DNA of 64,000 bases, from assembly GCF_041146795.1 (NCBI RefSeq), contig NC_135174.1, positions 17,788,878 through 17,852,877 on the forward strand, written 5' to 3'. Made by a program: the position numbers and the translations under genes. Source of the DNA: Maylandia zebra. Its lineage: Eukaryota; Chordata; Actinopteri; Cichliformes; Cichlidae. Below, one piece after another: positions 1-13,500 of this stretch (its first letter is position 1; each line of letters starts with the position of its first letter). The notes below the pieces were generated by a model, which ran no database searches, had not been told where the DNA came from, and saw only the letters and a list, made by a program, of their open reading frames with translations.

Positions 1-1089
1 TGAATTTCTCTCTGTCTCTCAATTTCTAATATAACAGTCACATGACAAAAGTAGACAAAAAGTATATAAACTATAGCAGAGTTATCAAACTGTAAAGTGA
101 GCTCAGATAAGGAAAATAAATGCAAGGCACAAAAAAGCGAATATTCTCTAAAAAACAACAAAATAAACATATGTACTTTTTTCCCTGGAAAAAGCAAATT
201 GATACTTAACATATTAAGTAACTTAGAGCAACATATGTTGCCATCTGGCCAATCCAGATGTGTTATTTCAGATAATGTCTCGAACAAACCACATTCTGCA
301 CCTGCTTGAGCGGCATGGTTTATAACTCTACAGATGAGAGCCAATTTGCCACATGTCAAGATTTTTTGTGTGAATTTAAAAAGAAACAGCAGTAGCAAAG
401 CATGTTTTCAAGAATCCTACAATTGGTGTCCTACGTTCATAAACACAGAGCACAAGTTAGTGAAATCCATCCATTCTCTTTCTTTCTTATAAATCATTCT
501 GCTTGATGCAACACAGTGACAAGTTCAAATGTCATATTTCCTGTTCAAAATCCGATTGATGGGGGTTCATCCTGGCCCCAGAGTTGTATTTTATGTCATG
601 TCACTGTTGCTTTATATAAATCTCTGTTGATTTTAGTTATCAGAAGTAGAAGGAAACCAGTCCTTTAAGTTTTACAGAGTTCAGAATAGCTAGTTCAGAT
701 GCTATGGAAGCCTCCTCCTGCAACTGCAAATTCTACATTAGTTTTTTCAATTTTATTAAACTTTATTAAACTTAAACTTTACTAATTTAGCAGATGAGCC
801 AAGTCAGACACATTACTGATCCCAAGAGGTAAATCAAAGTTATTCTTATTATTAGTTCATTTAGTTTAGTCAAAAAGTTTGAGATGATCTGAATTTTACT
901 CATTTTGACTCATCCATAGCTTTATAAGGATAAAAAAAACATTTTTGAACTGTGCTGTTTTTGTGTGTGTTGTGTTCGTGTGCCTGTGGGAACGTAGCAC
1001 AGATTACAACACTGTAACTCCACTGTTTACTAACCCCACTATGCCTAAGCTGAGCAGAAAAAAAACCCAACAAACACTGTCAACAGTTT
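1..1089. other. intergenic, downstream of dnmbp
   Basis: AT-rich sequence without a recognisable exon or repeat. The only long open frame (97-309, plus) has no family resemblance. Confidence 0.6.
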
Positions 1090-1869
1090 TTTCAGCTAGT
1101 TTGTTTTTTATTCAGTGATCACTTTACAGTGGGTACAATACCATCTCAATATACAGCATCATATATCCTATAAAATACATGGGAAGCATTTAGAGAAGGG
1201 TCCAATCAGACTGCAAGTCTCCCTCTCCCTGTTCTCTTAAAGAACCAGTTTACAGGGAGTCAATTCACCCAAAGGTTAAAAGGAGTGCTTGTAAACTATA
1301 TGACGAATGTTGATTTCAGTCCAACACCCCAAAATCCTGCCGATGGCTCTGCAGACACTTCAAACTTTGCCTCAAACACTGATTATTCAACTGAATGTTA
1401 TAAATTCATCTCATAGTTACCACTACAGTGGTGGAACAAACCACATGCAGGAAAAAAAAGAAAAAAAAGGAGTTAACACAGTGTCAGGTCAGTCTGTCCA
1501 CATACCACTCAATGCTTTAAGAGTCAGTCTGAACCAAAAACATTCACAGTTTCATTGCAATCTCCCAATGAGCTGATCCTAAAGACTGTTCTCTTAACTG
1601 AAACCCCAAAAAAGAAATATGGCAAGTTTGTTCCAATTCACAGGTTTTTTCCCCCCACAGGAAACTAAGTGGGGCTTGGGGAGCGTGCAGTTTCTCAGCA
1701 AGTAAAAATAATAATAATAAAAAAAGAAAAAGTCTATAAACATAGACTTTCAGGGGCGGTTTGCAGCACTGCTCAGACAACACTTCACTTTCTTGTCTCT
1801 TTGCTCACAGAGTTAAACCTTCTTAATGCCTCTTAAAGTTCAGTCTCATTTCTCCCCCGCAACATTTGT
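1090..1869 (-). other. dnmbp: dnmbp 3' untranslated region
   Basis: Non-coding stretch downstream of the stop on the minus strand. The first well-placed AATAAA is at 1107-1112, so cleavage is expected near 1085-1095. The exact end is inferred. Confidence 0.6.
1107..1112 (-). terminator. dnmbp: AATAAA poly(A) signal of dnmbp
   Basis: Canonical hexamer on the minus strand about 760 bases past the stop. A run of T on the plus strand lies around it, and no other gene lies nearby that would use it. Confidence 0.6.
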
Positions 1870-2055
1870 TCATGTATATTCAGATTTGCGTATATAGTTG
1901 GAAGGCACATATCCTCGCCGACCGCCCGCCTCCCCCAGCCACCATTCGCTGTTGCCGTTCATGTCCTTGAAGTCGAGAATTCGCAGTTGCTCATTGGCTG
2001 AGATGCTCAGTTCATTGGCACAACGGGCGGTGAAGGAGTAGAGGGCATAGTAGAT
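1870..2055 (-). CDS. dnmbp: dnmbp last coding exon (SH3-6) with stop
   Basis: 186 nt including the TGA at 1870-1872, aa 1621-1681. It encodes the C-terminal SH3 ([40 protein letters not shown]). In the family this domain binds N-WASP and other actin regulators. The acceptor is CATTTCAG|ATCTAC. Confidence 0.95.
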   Translation of the reverse strand: MYYALYSFTARCANELSISANEQLRILDFKDMNGNSEWWLGEAGGRRGYVPSNYIRKSEYT

Positions 2056-5000
2056 CTGAAATGAACACGTCAAAGATGTCTTTAGTGTTTTTGGTCACTA
2101 GGGGGAGCAGATCTTTCCAATACAACTGGAATATTTGCTTATTTACACATCCAGTAACGCCTGAATGAAGTTGACTCTTTTGGCATCATAAATCCATTTA
2201 TAGAGACATTTGAGCAAATAAAATCTTACCTGATGTCCGTCCACTTCACTCTCCTGTTCTGGTTCTGGCTCTGGCTCTGGCTCGATGTACTCCTCTCTGG
2301 AATAAACAGGTTTCTTCTGATTGCTGCTGTCTCCGTTTCTCCACTGATATGAACTGTAGCTTTTGTCTGTGTGTCCATACTGCTGCGAGTGATTGTCACG
2401 TTGCGAAGAATAAGAGTCTGTCTCAGAGAGGTCCGACATCTCCTTGTGTCCGCTTGAACTTCCGTAACTCGTGTCGTACGAGTCTCTGTGACTGCCCGAG
2501 TGCCGGTAAGAAGGCTCTACGTCTCTGTGACTGGAGGTATTTCGGTGCGTTTGATCTGAAAACTCCTTGCGGTTTGAGGGGTTTCGGGGTGAAGAGTTCA
2601 TGGAGTTGCTCTGACTGGCAGAGTCGGGGTGCGGTACGTCTTTCTGGTGACTCCTACGAGATGAGGCAGAGTCCCGCGACGGCTGTGGGGATGAATGGCT
2701 CTGGGATTGCGTAAAGCTGACAGTGGCTGTTTCCTGGTTAAAGGTCAGCGTGCTGTTGCTGTTCTGGCGGGAGAAAACAGGGGAGGAGCCACCGTAGCCC
2801 GACTCATTGGACGACTGGCTCTCGATGGAGACGTCTGAATGGCTCCTTCGAGGATTGTAGGGTTTGAGGAAGGAGCTGTATACGAAACCCGTGCCGACTG
2901 GAAAACAAGAATATCAAGATTATATTGCTGCAACATTTGGCTGAAGAGTATATCAATTAAAGTAGACAAAAAATAAACACTACCTCCATTATCAATTAGC
3001 CAGCGGTTCTGGCTTCCCATGGGGTCCTGCTGTTTGATTACACCCACAAGGTCTCCCTCTTGTATAGAGACATCCAGATCCTGCGCAGCATTAAAATTCC
3101 TATCTGCCTGGTAAAGTTTCTCAGGGCCAAAGCGCACCAGAAGTTCTGCACGGTGCTCGTCTGTCTGCGGGACGTGGCTGGGCTAAAGGATGCCAAAGAC
3201 ATTCGTTTAGATCATTGGCAAAACTCCTTTGTTGTTTTGTTTGAATAAGAAATGAAATGTCATCACAATTCTACTCACAGGTCCCTGGACTTGCTTTTTA
3301 GAAGTCTGCTTCTCCAGAGTTTTCTTCTCAAAGGGCTTTTTTGTGGCGGCGGAGGCCGGAGGCAGGTTCTCTGGGCAGAAGCTAAAGCTCTGAAGAAGCT
3401 GGAGGACTTGACTGTGCTCTTCTTGAAACTGTGAAATCAGGTTGCTCCCCGTGCCAACTTTGTTAGAAAACTGGACATAAAGGTAAAGAAAAAAAATCAG
3501 AGTTAAAAAAAAAATATATAATTACACACTCACACTGCATTTAGACGGCCTGATCATAGTCCTGAGCCACAGCCACCTACATCTAAATCTTTTAAACAGT
3601 ATTTTTACATTAAAGATACCCAAACGTATTTTTATTAAGAAAAAGTCAGATTTATGCTCCTCCCACACTGTCATAAACAAACACTCACAACCTGTAGGAG
3701 TGGCTTCAGCTCTCCCAGCGTCGTCTTCATGAAGTCCTTCTGGGCTTGAGCGAAAGCCCTCACGCAGCCTGTAAAAAGCTCTTCTGCCACGCCGTGGAAC
3801 TTCGGTAGCTCGTCCAGAAGTTGGGCGTTGAGCGCTTCGTAAGTATTGCGTGTCACCTGCAGCTCTTCCTGGGTGCGTCTGTCTTTAAAGCGATCGGCGC
3901 GCTCCTTGCAGTTGTCGTAGTCCAGCAGCTTATCGAAGCGCTTCTGGATGAGTTTGTGGGGCCCGGCAAACATGAGGAGGAGCTGGGTGAGCGGGTTGAT
4001 GACTAAGGCCTCTGTGCGCTCCTTCTGCTCGACAGATGATGCGGGCAGATAAGGGATCATCAGAGGTTGTGCTTTCACAGTGTAAGTAACGGTAAGGAGA
4101 AGAAGAGCACTTACAAATTCTGTAAACTTTTTGTCGCTGATGTAGCGGTGAGCTCTCTGAAATCGGTCGGGATCCAGCACACTGCGCTCCGTGTAGATGT
4201 CACAGAAACTGATGGCTGCCAGGACCTTCACAGATGCTGATTCCTGATGACAGGTGCATTTTCACAGTTATTATACAGTATATGAAAAGAAAAGATATGC
4301 AGGAGTTGTATTTTACTATCAAAATGTCTTAGGTAATATGTCAAACACTATGCACTACCAATCATTTTAAAGACTGCCAAAATAAATAAAAGCTTCAGCT
4401 ACTATTAAGATAATGAACTCCTACCCTGATATGCTGCAGGTACAGGGAAATATCTCTGATGAAAGACTTGATCAGTCTCTCTTGCAGCCTGAACCTTTTT
4501 TCAGCTTCATCAAACGCTTCATCTTTAATCTGGGGAAAAACACAGAACATCAGATCAAGCATTTTTCAGACAAGCGCGCTTTCATCTGCAACATTCTCTC
4601 CAAACACTTCCACCGATGGCGGGAAATATACCTGCGGTGAAATTCCTGTGAGTTGCTTCAGGTGGCTGCTGACGCGGTTCGACTTCTTGATAATCGAGTG
4701 CATGCTCAGCTTGGAGATCTTGTCGATGAACGTGTCTTCGTCCCCTTTCCTGTACTTCACCACTGTGGACAGCAGAGGGAAAACTTGAGCCGTCAAACCA
4801 GCCCTGACCGCATATTTAAGAACCCGACAAGCACAACTCAAGCACAGACAAAACAAACTGACACCTGTCACTACATTTTGAGCTTGCTGGAAATACGCGA
4901 GGGCAAAATGTGGATTTTAATTAACACCCGGATGCTTTACCGAGATCTTTTCGGCGCTTGTACTCGTTGATGTTTACATTGATGTCCTTGACGGCCTGCA

Positions 5001-7525
5001 CGGCCTTAGTGAGCTGGGCCCGGTCATGGTGACTCTCCGGGGTGGCCCCGAGCAACTCCGTCAGCAGCAGCGGGTAACGCATCACTCGCTGCACCGGCTT
5101 AATCAAGAATGAGCCCAGGTTGATGTAATTCGTTTTACCCCTGAAAGGAGGGCAGAGACAACAAGCAGCATTTGGGTAAGAGGAAAATGAGAACATGTTA
5201 CACTTCAGCACATAAGCCACAGCTTCCTCCCATGTACATGTCTCAGCATGATGGCGATCATGTGGATAGCACTATCCAATGACGTGGAACCATCACCACA
5301 TATACATAGACTCTGATGATGGCAGGTATCATAGCAGGGGAGGCAGAGGAAAAAAATTACTTAGCTTTAATGCAATCTACAGGACTAATGTTTGACACAA
5401 GTAAAAATGAATGAATGAAATAAGACAGCGAAAACAATATAACCATTTAATTTGGTTGTTTTCAGCTGGAACTACATTTTTCTGAATATCAGCTTTAATT
5501 TATAGGTGAGGTTCACCAAATTTCACAAGTTTATGACACTGATTACAGCCTGATTCTGTCCAGACCAGCAGGCCATAAATATACTTCAAGTGTTTTGTCA
5601 AAAAATATAAGACTATGCTGCAATTTTAGTCCAGGAGATGGCATTAGATGAGCATAGAAGTTTATTTCCACCACTGAAAATACTTTTTTTTAAACCAGGT
5701 AGAGCCTAAAATTTCAAGTTATCTCAAAATTTCAACCTAATAATTCCTTTTTTTAAGTTATTTTGTTATTTTCTCAGAAATTTGCATAGGAGTTGAAATT
5801 TTGAGATAATAACCCAAAGTCTTCAGTAGTGGAGCCAAGCTTCCACAATTAGTTCATTTTTTAATCGAACTCTTTCATCCAACCACCAGGAAAGAAGAGG
5901 ATTAAAAAAGACACTGAAATAAACATTTGTCTGCATAGCAACAGTAAACAAAACACATGCGCATGCAAAACACAAACAACGCAATATTTTCCATTTTCCA
6001 GCTAAATCCAGAAAAGGAAAATGGAAATAATTAAAAAGGAGAGATGGTTTTAAAGTCCTCCACACTCATTTTTTAGCCATCGCACGTTGTAAAACACACA
6101 CATGCACAAACACGGATCACTTTTAATAGGTTAGTTAGCGACAGTCATGCTGTCAAAATGATTCTCATGCTGGAAATCATGACAATACTCGTTATGGAGA
6201 CTTACCACTCGAGATAAATGGCCCTGTTGAAGGATAAATGGGAAGAAATAGAGAAATGACAGGAACAAGGTTTACACCGTGAGCTTGAGCCTGAACTTTC
6301 AGGAATGTTAAAATCTTAAACCATAGAGTTCACTTTTGTATTTTGGATACTGGTCTATACATATTATACATATATTTGGTATATTGTAGCTTATATTTGT
6401 AAATCCTGGCATTTAAGCATAATGTCTTTTTAATCCCACTATGGGCCCTGGACCGTCCATAGTTTCGTCTCTGTTCACTTCCACGGGGTTGAGACGACAA
6501 TAAAGCTCTCTTTGACTTTGTCTTACGATCTGACTAAAAACTAAAGGGCGAATCGAAACGAATGAGACTTTGAAGCCAGCTCCACCCGCCGTTGTTATGG
6601 TTTTGTTTGGTAGATTCTCTTTGAAACCTGGACGGATGCCCAGGCTGGCAGTAAAACTTCAGCGCAATCAACAACCACTGGCAGTTTCTGGAACGGGCCA
6701 GCACACGTGACCTTTTCAAAGCCTTGTATGTTGCAACATATTTAAAAAGAGTGCTAACACCATGAGGAGGCTACCAAAAACGGACACTAGCAACCTGTTG
6801 TCAACAAGGAATTAGCAGCGAGCATAGTTGAGCTGTACAATGTCCTCTTTCCTTTTGTTTTCTAAACACAGCCTCCTTTCCCCCCCTTTAACATCTTCCG
6901 GCCTAACACAACCCGTGTTTATCTTTAACTTTAGAGCGATAACCACACATAACAGAAACGCGCCAGTGTAAACTCAAGTATCTGAGTCACTTATGCTGAA
7001 ACTGGACAGGTGAGACCAGGTAGGACACATTTCTGAACTGCTTCACATAACTCAAGTCTACAGACATACAGAGCACACTCCCTTCAGCAGTGACTAAAAA
7101 CGAGACGTCTCTCTCGTCTTCACTGATTAAACAGCTGTTTAGTTTGCAGATGTACCAGAAAATGAACTTCACTTCCATAACTCGCCTACACGCTGCAGTT
7201 CAAAGTTCAGAAATCGCTTCCACAAGCTATGAAGTAACAGGAAAATCTCAACGTACACTATACAAAAATTCATTACATAGTATATTTAGTATTCTTCTTC
7301 AGCTTTTCAGCTATAAAACTCATTTAAATCCAAGTACGATGACCCAGTGACATTATGAAAATGTTTTAATCATTTTTCCACCTTTTGAACTCGCTCGGCA
7401 AACACTGAACACTGAACCCACTCTTGCCTTTGTGTTTTCATGCTCACACAGCATGCATGTTTTCAGTCACTCCCATGCAAACATGGCTGAAATCTCAACT
7501 TAAAGAGCAAACCTTTAAAGGGTGC

Positions 7526-7566
<41 letters not shown>

Positions 7567-10500
7567 CTCACCTCAGTCTCTTTAGACACTCCAACACGTG
7601 GTGTTGGATGCTGTCATCTTTCTCGTAGGTCTCCAGCAAAGAGATGGCATCATCGTGATTTTGGCAGTAGAGCTTGTAAACCTCCTCCAATTCTACCTTG
7701 AAGTCCAGGAATACCTTACCTGAGAGGGAATGGTACAGAAATGCAACGTGTTCATTATAAAAAGCAAAGTGTGCAGGAAGAGGTCCATTCATTAAAAGAA
7801 AAAAAATTAAATACACAAAGATTTCCTGTAAAAGACATAATTCTTCTTAAAAATCGCACGCGCACATTCACAGATGACCTCCTTGATGGCAGATTGATTT
7901 TTAAGTGTATTCAGAGGCTCATTCGGTCAGTAAAATTCAACTAGGTGACAGATTTGGATGAACTAAAGCAGAAAAGTACAAAGCATAACATGGAAAAGAA
8001 GTATTGCTTTTCTTAAATATCAGGCTGTTTACCTATGGAGTCAGTCTCGTGCAGTGAATTCAACAGCCGCTGTGACAGGTCAATCACTGAGCTGATGTTG
8101 CCAAAGAGCCCCTCGTAATCCACATTCTTCACCTTTGGGAAGACAGAACGTGTTAAAATAAGCAAAAATTATTGGTTTTTTAATTGAATATGGCGCCACA
8201 TATCAGCTATATGCCATTATTCCTGTATGTATTTATCCATTTGTCAAATTTTCCAATGCTTCTGCACCAACTGTCCCACACACAGCTGCTTTATCTTGTA
8301 TTTGCTAAACTCCCTTTTTGTCCTAACGTGGCTGGAAACACAATGTTTATCATCCTTTTACCTGCTTCTGCTGCAGAGGCTCAATGATCTCCTCGACACA
8401 CATTTGAAGATCTTTGATGTAGTCCCTCTCTGTCTGCAGCAGCTCCTCGATGACCTTTGACCTCTTTTCTAGCATCCTGGTCTCTGGATCCTCAGACCCC
8501 GTGCTGGTGCTGGGCGTCGCGGAGACGGGGGCGGACTCCAGAGTTTTAGGTTCAGACGGCAAAAGCGTCATCTCTGCAAAAACAGGAGAGCGTTCAAACA
8601 TTTTACATCAGTGTTTTACGTTTTTGTCAGAATAATTGTTTAAAATCTAGTTCTTGCAGTTTTTTGTTAAGAGGTGAATTTCCTCTCTAGTTTATCACTT
8701 GCTGCTCTCGCCAAGGTGACAGTAAGCAGAGTCAAGAGAAGAAGTTTCCCATCCCACGTCTCCTCTCATTTGTAACCAAACACGCTCTTGCCCAGCCACC
8801 CGGTCTGCCCGCTGCTCTTCGTTGCCTAGCTTTTGATCAATGTCTCCGCTATCGCTCACGGAGGCCTGATCTCTTCGGGAGCCCTGAACTGGAGGGAAAG
8901 CCTTGTTTACGCGCCGCTGCTTTTTATGAATGGACATAAAACTGGAGTGGACTCGGGCCTTTTGTGTGCAGGACAATAGCTTGCAACAGCAACTACAGAC
9001 ACACAGGCTCTATGGACTTTAAAGATGAGACAGTTAGAGAGGGGAAGAGAGGATGAAAAGATAACAGAACTGGTGGGTGATGAGAACGGGATCCATCTGT
9101 GTCACACATGTACGCTGAACCCACTGCAGGTGGAACACACATGCAAATCCTTCAATACCACAAAGCAAAAAATAAACGACGCTGCAAGTCCAAGGTCCAC
9201 TTAGAGGGAAAAAAGTGTTAGTGTATGAGCACCGAAATTATTCATCATGCATTTAAACAATTTAGCCATTAATGTATCATCTGATATTAGAACAGTAAGG
9301 GATGCAAATATTCCTGTTTGCAGTGTGGCAAATAAAACGATTAAACAGCATCAAATTAAGGCATATATTACATATTAGATGTTTACATTAGTGCAAATGC
9401 ACATAAAGATTTATTTGTTCCATCTTTTTGGTTTTAATTGAACCATAACTCATAAAATCGTGGCGATCGTGGCTCAAGAGTTGGGAGTTCGCCTTGTAAT
9501 CGGAAGGTTGCCGGTTCGAGCCCCGGCTTGGACAGTCTCGGTCGTTGTGTCCTTGGGCAAGACACTTCACTCGTTGCCTACTGGTGGTGGTCAGAGGGCC
9601 CGGTGGCGCCAGTGTCCGGCAGCCTCGCCTCTGTCAGTGCGCCCCAGGGTGGCTGTGGCTACAATGTAGCTTACCATCACCAGTGTGTGAATGGGTGGAT
9701 GACTGGTTGTGTAAAGCGCTTTGGGGTCCTTAGGGACTAGTAAAGTGCTATATAAATACAGGCCATTTACCAAAATCTCACTGTTTCTCTCTCTTCTGTA
9801 CTATCCGTTGACCCTGCTGGGACTTTAGTTTTACTCTCCCCTCTAGGTATTGGCTCAAGAAGAGGAAACACTGAGTAGATCCAGCGTGTGGCGTGTTGGA
9901 CCGACCGACGGGGTGACGTCACCCTGCCTCCACTGACAGATGCTGTCGGAGGCTAATGAAGTTAACTCTGCTTACCCTCATGTTCCCCAGTGCAGCAGTA
10001 CGCCACACAAACACACATTCAGACCACAACAAAGTCACAGCCTTGCGTCACATCCCTAACGGGACTAGAATATCTAAACTAGCTTCATGTTAAAGGAGTG
10101 TTGAAGACGAATTTAAAGACTCTAGAAAACCTTTTAAAAAAACAAACAAAAAAGCCCAACAAAAACTGGATGAATCCACACTTTGTAACTGCAGTGTGTG
10201 TTTGTGTGCGCATTCCTCGCCCTCCTCCTCACTCTCCTCACGTGACGGGGCTAAAGCTCAACTCAAAGGAGCTTTTCTCACCACTCGCACCCATGTGTCT
10301 CCCCACCCACGAGAAAGTAGTTCACCAATTAGTTTTTGAAAGTCACACGGTGACACAGTCGGGAGAGGAAAAACAAAAGGCTCCCGCTTTAATTGGAAGC
10401 AATCGGCTCATTCCCACATTTGATCCCGCTCACACAAACGCGGCGATGGCGCATGCTCCACTTCACATGTTTTTCCGTACGCTTCTGACTCGCGAGGCCG

Positions 10501-13500
10501 CCAGACCGGATTTTGACCCACTTGTGTGGAATTTTATTTTTCTTTGTTGTGTAAAATAATGCAAAGAGGGTTTATTGTAGGCCTGCTTTAATGGCTGCGA
10601 ATACAACCCCAAAACAGGTCGAGAACAAGTCACTTAGCAGTAAACTCAGCCAACAGGAAACACCCTTACAACAATAATTCCATATCTCTGTATGGAATGA
10701 GACACCTGTGACTACTGCCAATAATCAGGCCGATCCCTCAGCACAAACAGTAAATGTTATAAGTAATGAGCTTTCTCAATGATCTGAAGCCAGATGAGTT
10801 CTGTAAACTAGTTCTTTTTAATATAAAAAGGTCTAATTTTGTTCATTTTAAACACCATTGATTGCTAACCAGTAAACATTTAAAATACATAGTGCCTGCT
10901 AAAGTTTAGGAGACTGGGAGGGGGGTTTCTGTGAATTACATTCAAACACTGACCCAGTTACATTAAAAACAAACAAAGACTTCCTATTAAAGCCCTATCC
11001 AGGATAACTAATATGGGACATAATTAAAAATAAATCTTTTTTACTAAATGTCCTATAGGAATACTTCAGAATCTGCTGATTTTGGAGCAAAAACTGCCAT
11101 ATTTCTGCACCTTTAATAAAAAAGAAGTCCTATATACAGAAAGACGACTGTAAAAACATGACAAGAACCGGTCAGGGCTTCTTTTGAGGACAACAAATGA
11201 TAAATAATCCATGACATCCTGATACTAAATGTCTATTTCCACAGTCAGGGCTCACAAAGGCATGGTGTCACTATTTGTGATCAACAGGCTTCAACAGGTG
11301 AAATTGGAACAGGTGGAGAGAAGGGTTGAGAATAAAAAGTTTTCCTTCAGTTTCATGCTGGGATGGTTCTGGGATTTACTGAGTAAACTTTCATGGAAAT
11401 TCAGTGACAAACCTCCGCCTTATGAATCACATTCAGTACTGAGCTTATAGATAAAAGCACAAATCCTCAGCAGGGAGTATACGTCAATCAGCAGCACTAT
11501 CAAGTGATGTAAGACAGACACAGCTCTTGCTAAACTGCGCTGTCAACCTTCTGTCATCCGGGGTGACTCACACATACTTGTTATGTGAGCGATACAGTCA
11601 CAGCTGATACATTAGAACGGGCCACCATGAGTTCAGATATCAGACAGAACAAACAAACAGCAACTCTGTCAGAATTCCTGGGTTATGGATGCACAAAAAA
11701 CAGATTTGACTGGAGAAAATTCCCAAGTAGGCTAAATATTAAATGCATAAAAGAAATAGATTTAATTTCACAGCCCTTTATCAAAGCTTTACATATTCCC
11801 TATGTCTCTCCAAAGCAAGGTGTTTTTACCAAGGGGAAAAAAAGGGGAGAGAAGACAAGATGTTGAGGCTTCACCCACCTGCTGTGTGCAACTTCCTCCA
11901 AAACCGCTCCAAAAACAAGCACACGCCCCTTCACGCATAGCGCTTCAAACAATGCTACCCATTCTAAGACAGACCATTGTCAATCTGAAGTCCAGCTCCC
12001 GAGGCTTGTGGAGGACGTGCAGGTCCATTCCAGAGCTCCAATTACCATGAGAAAGGATGGGAGCCCACCATCGTTACACACAAGCATGCACACACCAGGG
12101 AGGACGGTAAAACCCGGAGCTGGACTGTGCCTGCTTGTTGTTCAGGTGTCCTGCATTAACTAAATTCTGACCTAAATCCATGCTGCATACAGTGTGCATC
12201 AGTGTTATCCTAGAAAACACACTGTTTGCCACAGAATGGCTGTAAGTATACTTTTATTTTGGCTCTATTAATATATAATCTGCTTGGGATCATTATGTTG
12301 TGCAGATTTGGAAAGGTTTGCTATGAGCTGCTGTGTGAGCACAGATCTATCTTGGCTAAAATCATCTGTCACTGTGTCATGCTCAACCTTATACGCCGAA
12401 TGCAAAAGCTGATTTCTCTATTGAATGTACTGATGCTATTTAAGTCTATATGTGGGAATGTGTGTATGAATGGGTGGATGACTGGATATGTAAAGCGCTT
12501 TGGGGTCCTTAGGGACTAGTAAAGCGCTATATAAATACAGGTAAAAAAATAAAAATAAAATAATAATAATAATAATAATAATAATTTATGTCAAATACGC
12601 TGTTTTGATAGAGGAAAATCAAATTCCTTCTCATATATTACTTCCTCTTGATCCCAAATACAGTGCAGACAGAAGCATCTCCGCTAAATATGTGATTCTA
12701 AATGTATTTCACCTCATGTAAGGCACATGAGGTGTCCTTAATGTAATAAAATGTGCTGTATAAATAATAAAAAATCCATGCCACTTCTTGGATTCTTCAC
12801 ACAGCTTTCTTGATGGAAAAACACTTTTGATTTACTGCACCACATGAGCTCACATGTGGCTACAGCACCAGTTGTGAAAGAGATTGGGAGAAGTCCAGTT
12901 TCTGGAAGTGTAGTCCACTCCCGAGATTAATCTAGTTCACGTTTCCCAATGTGCTGACATCTTTCTGGGGTCCTCCTGTGCCAGCCTGAATTTTATCAAA
13001 ATTAGGAAGCTGAGATTAAGCATCTACTCTCTAAATCATCTTTCTATTAAACTTGCATTTAAGTATATGTTTGGTTGGTTTTTACCCTTTGAGGATTTTA
13101 TAGATTATATAAAAGTCAACGAAATTCTTTCCTTTTAAGAACTTCTGTGCGTTTATGATGTGTGACTTTGTTTCACAAACACAGCCAAGAACACTCGTCT
13201 CGCTCTCTGCTGCACTAATAGCTGTGCAAAGTCGAAAGTTTGCCCTGCACAGGCCGCTCTAAGGTCAGACACAATCAGTGCTGTGTGCTGTGCTTCAAAG
13301 TTCACCACGCAGTGCACGGTTGCCATAGCAACAAGAATAGCAGGGGCTCCCCCCCTTCCTCATATCAAACAAAGTTTTAAAAAGGCGGCAGTGCTTTTTT
13401 ACTCGAATGCTCACACGGGCAAGTCTGCGAGTGTGTGATGGGACATGCAGCTGCTTGAGCACAAGCTCACTATAAAATGCCAACACTTGCAACAGCTTTT

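Noticed and set aside
8695..8976. Minus-strand frame of 93 codons just upstream of the DH exon
   Set aside because: Not in a phase or with a donor that would join 8573, no homology; could at most be untranslated leader.
9460..9540. Possible tRNA gene
   Set aside because: Only the head of a SINE; the tRNA fold is worn and the SINE body follows directly.
10098..10559. 153-codon plus-strand frame in a CpG-bearing patch
   Set aside because: No recognisable domain, no splice support, composition like translated intron.
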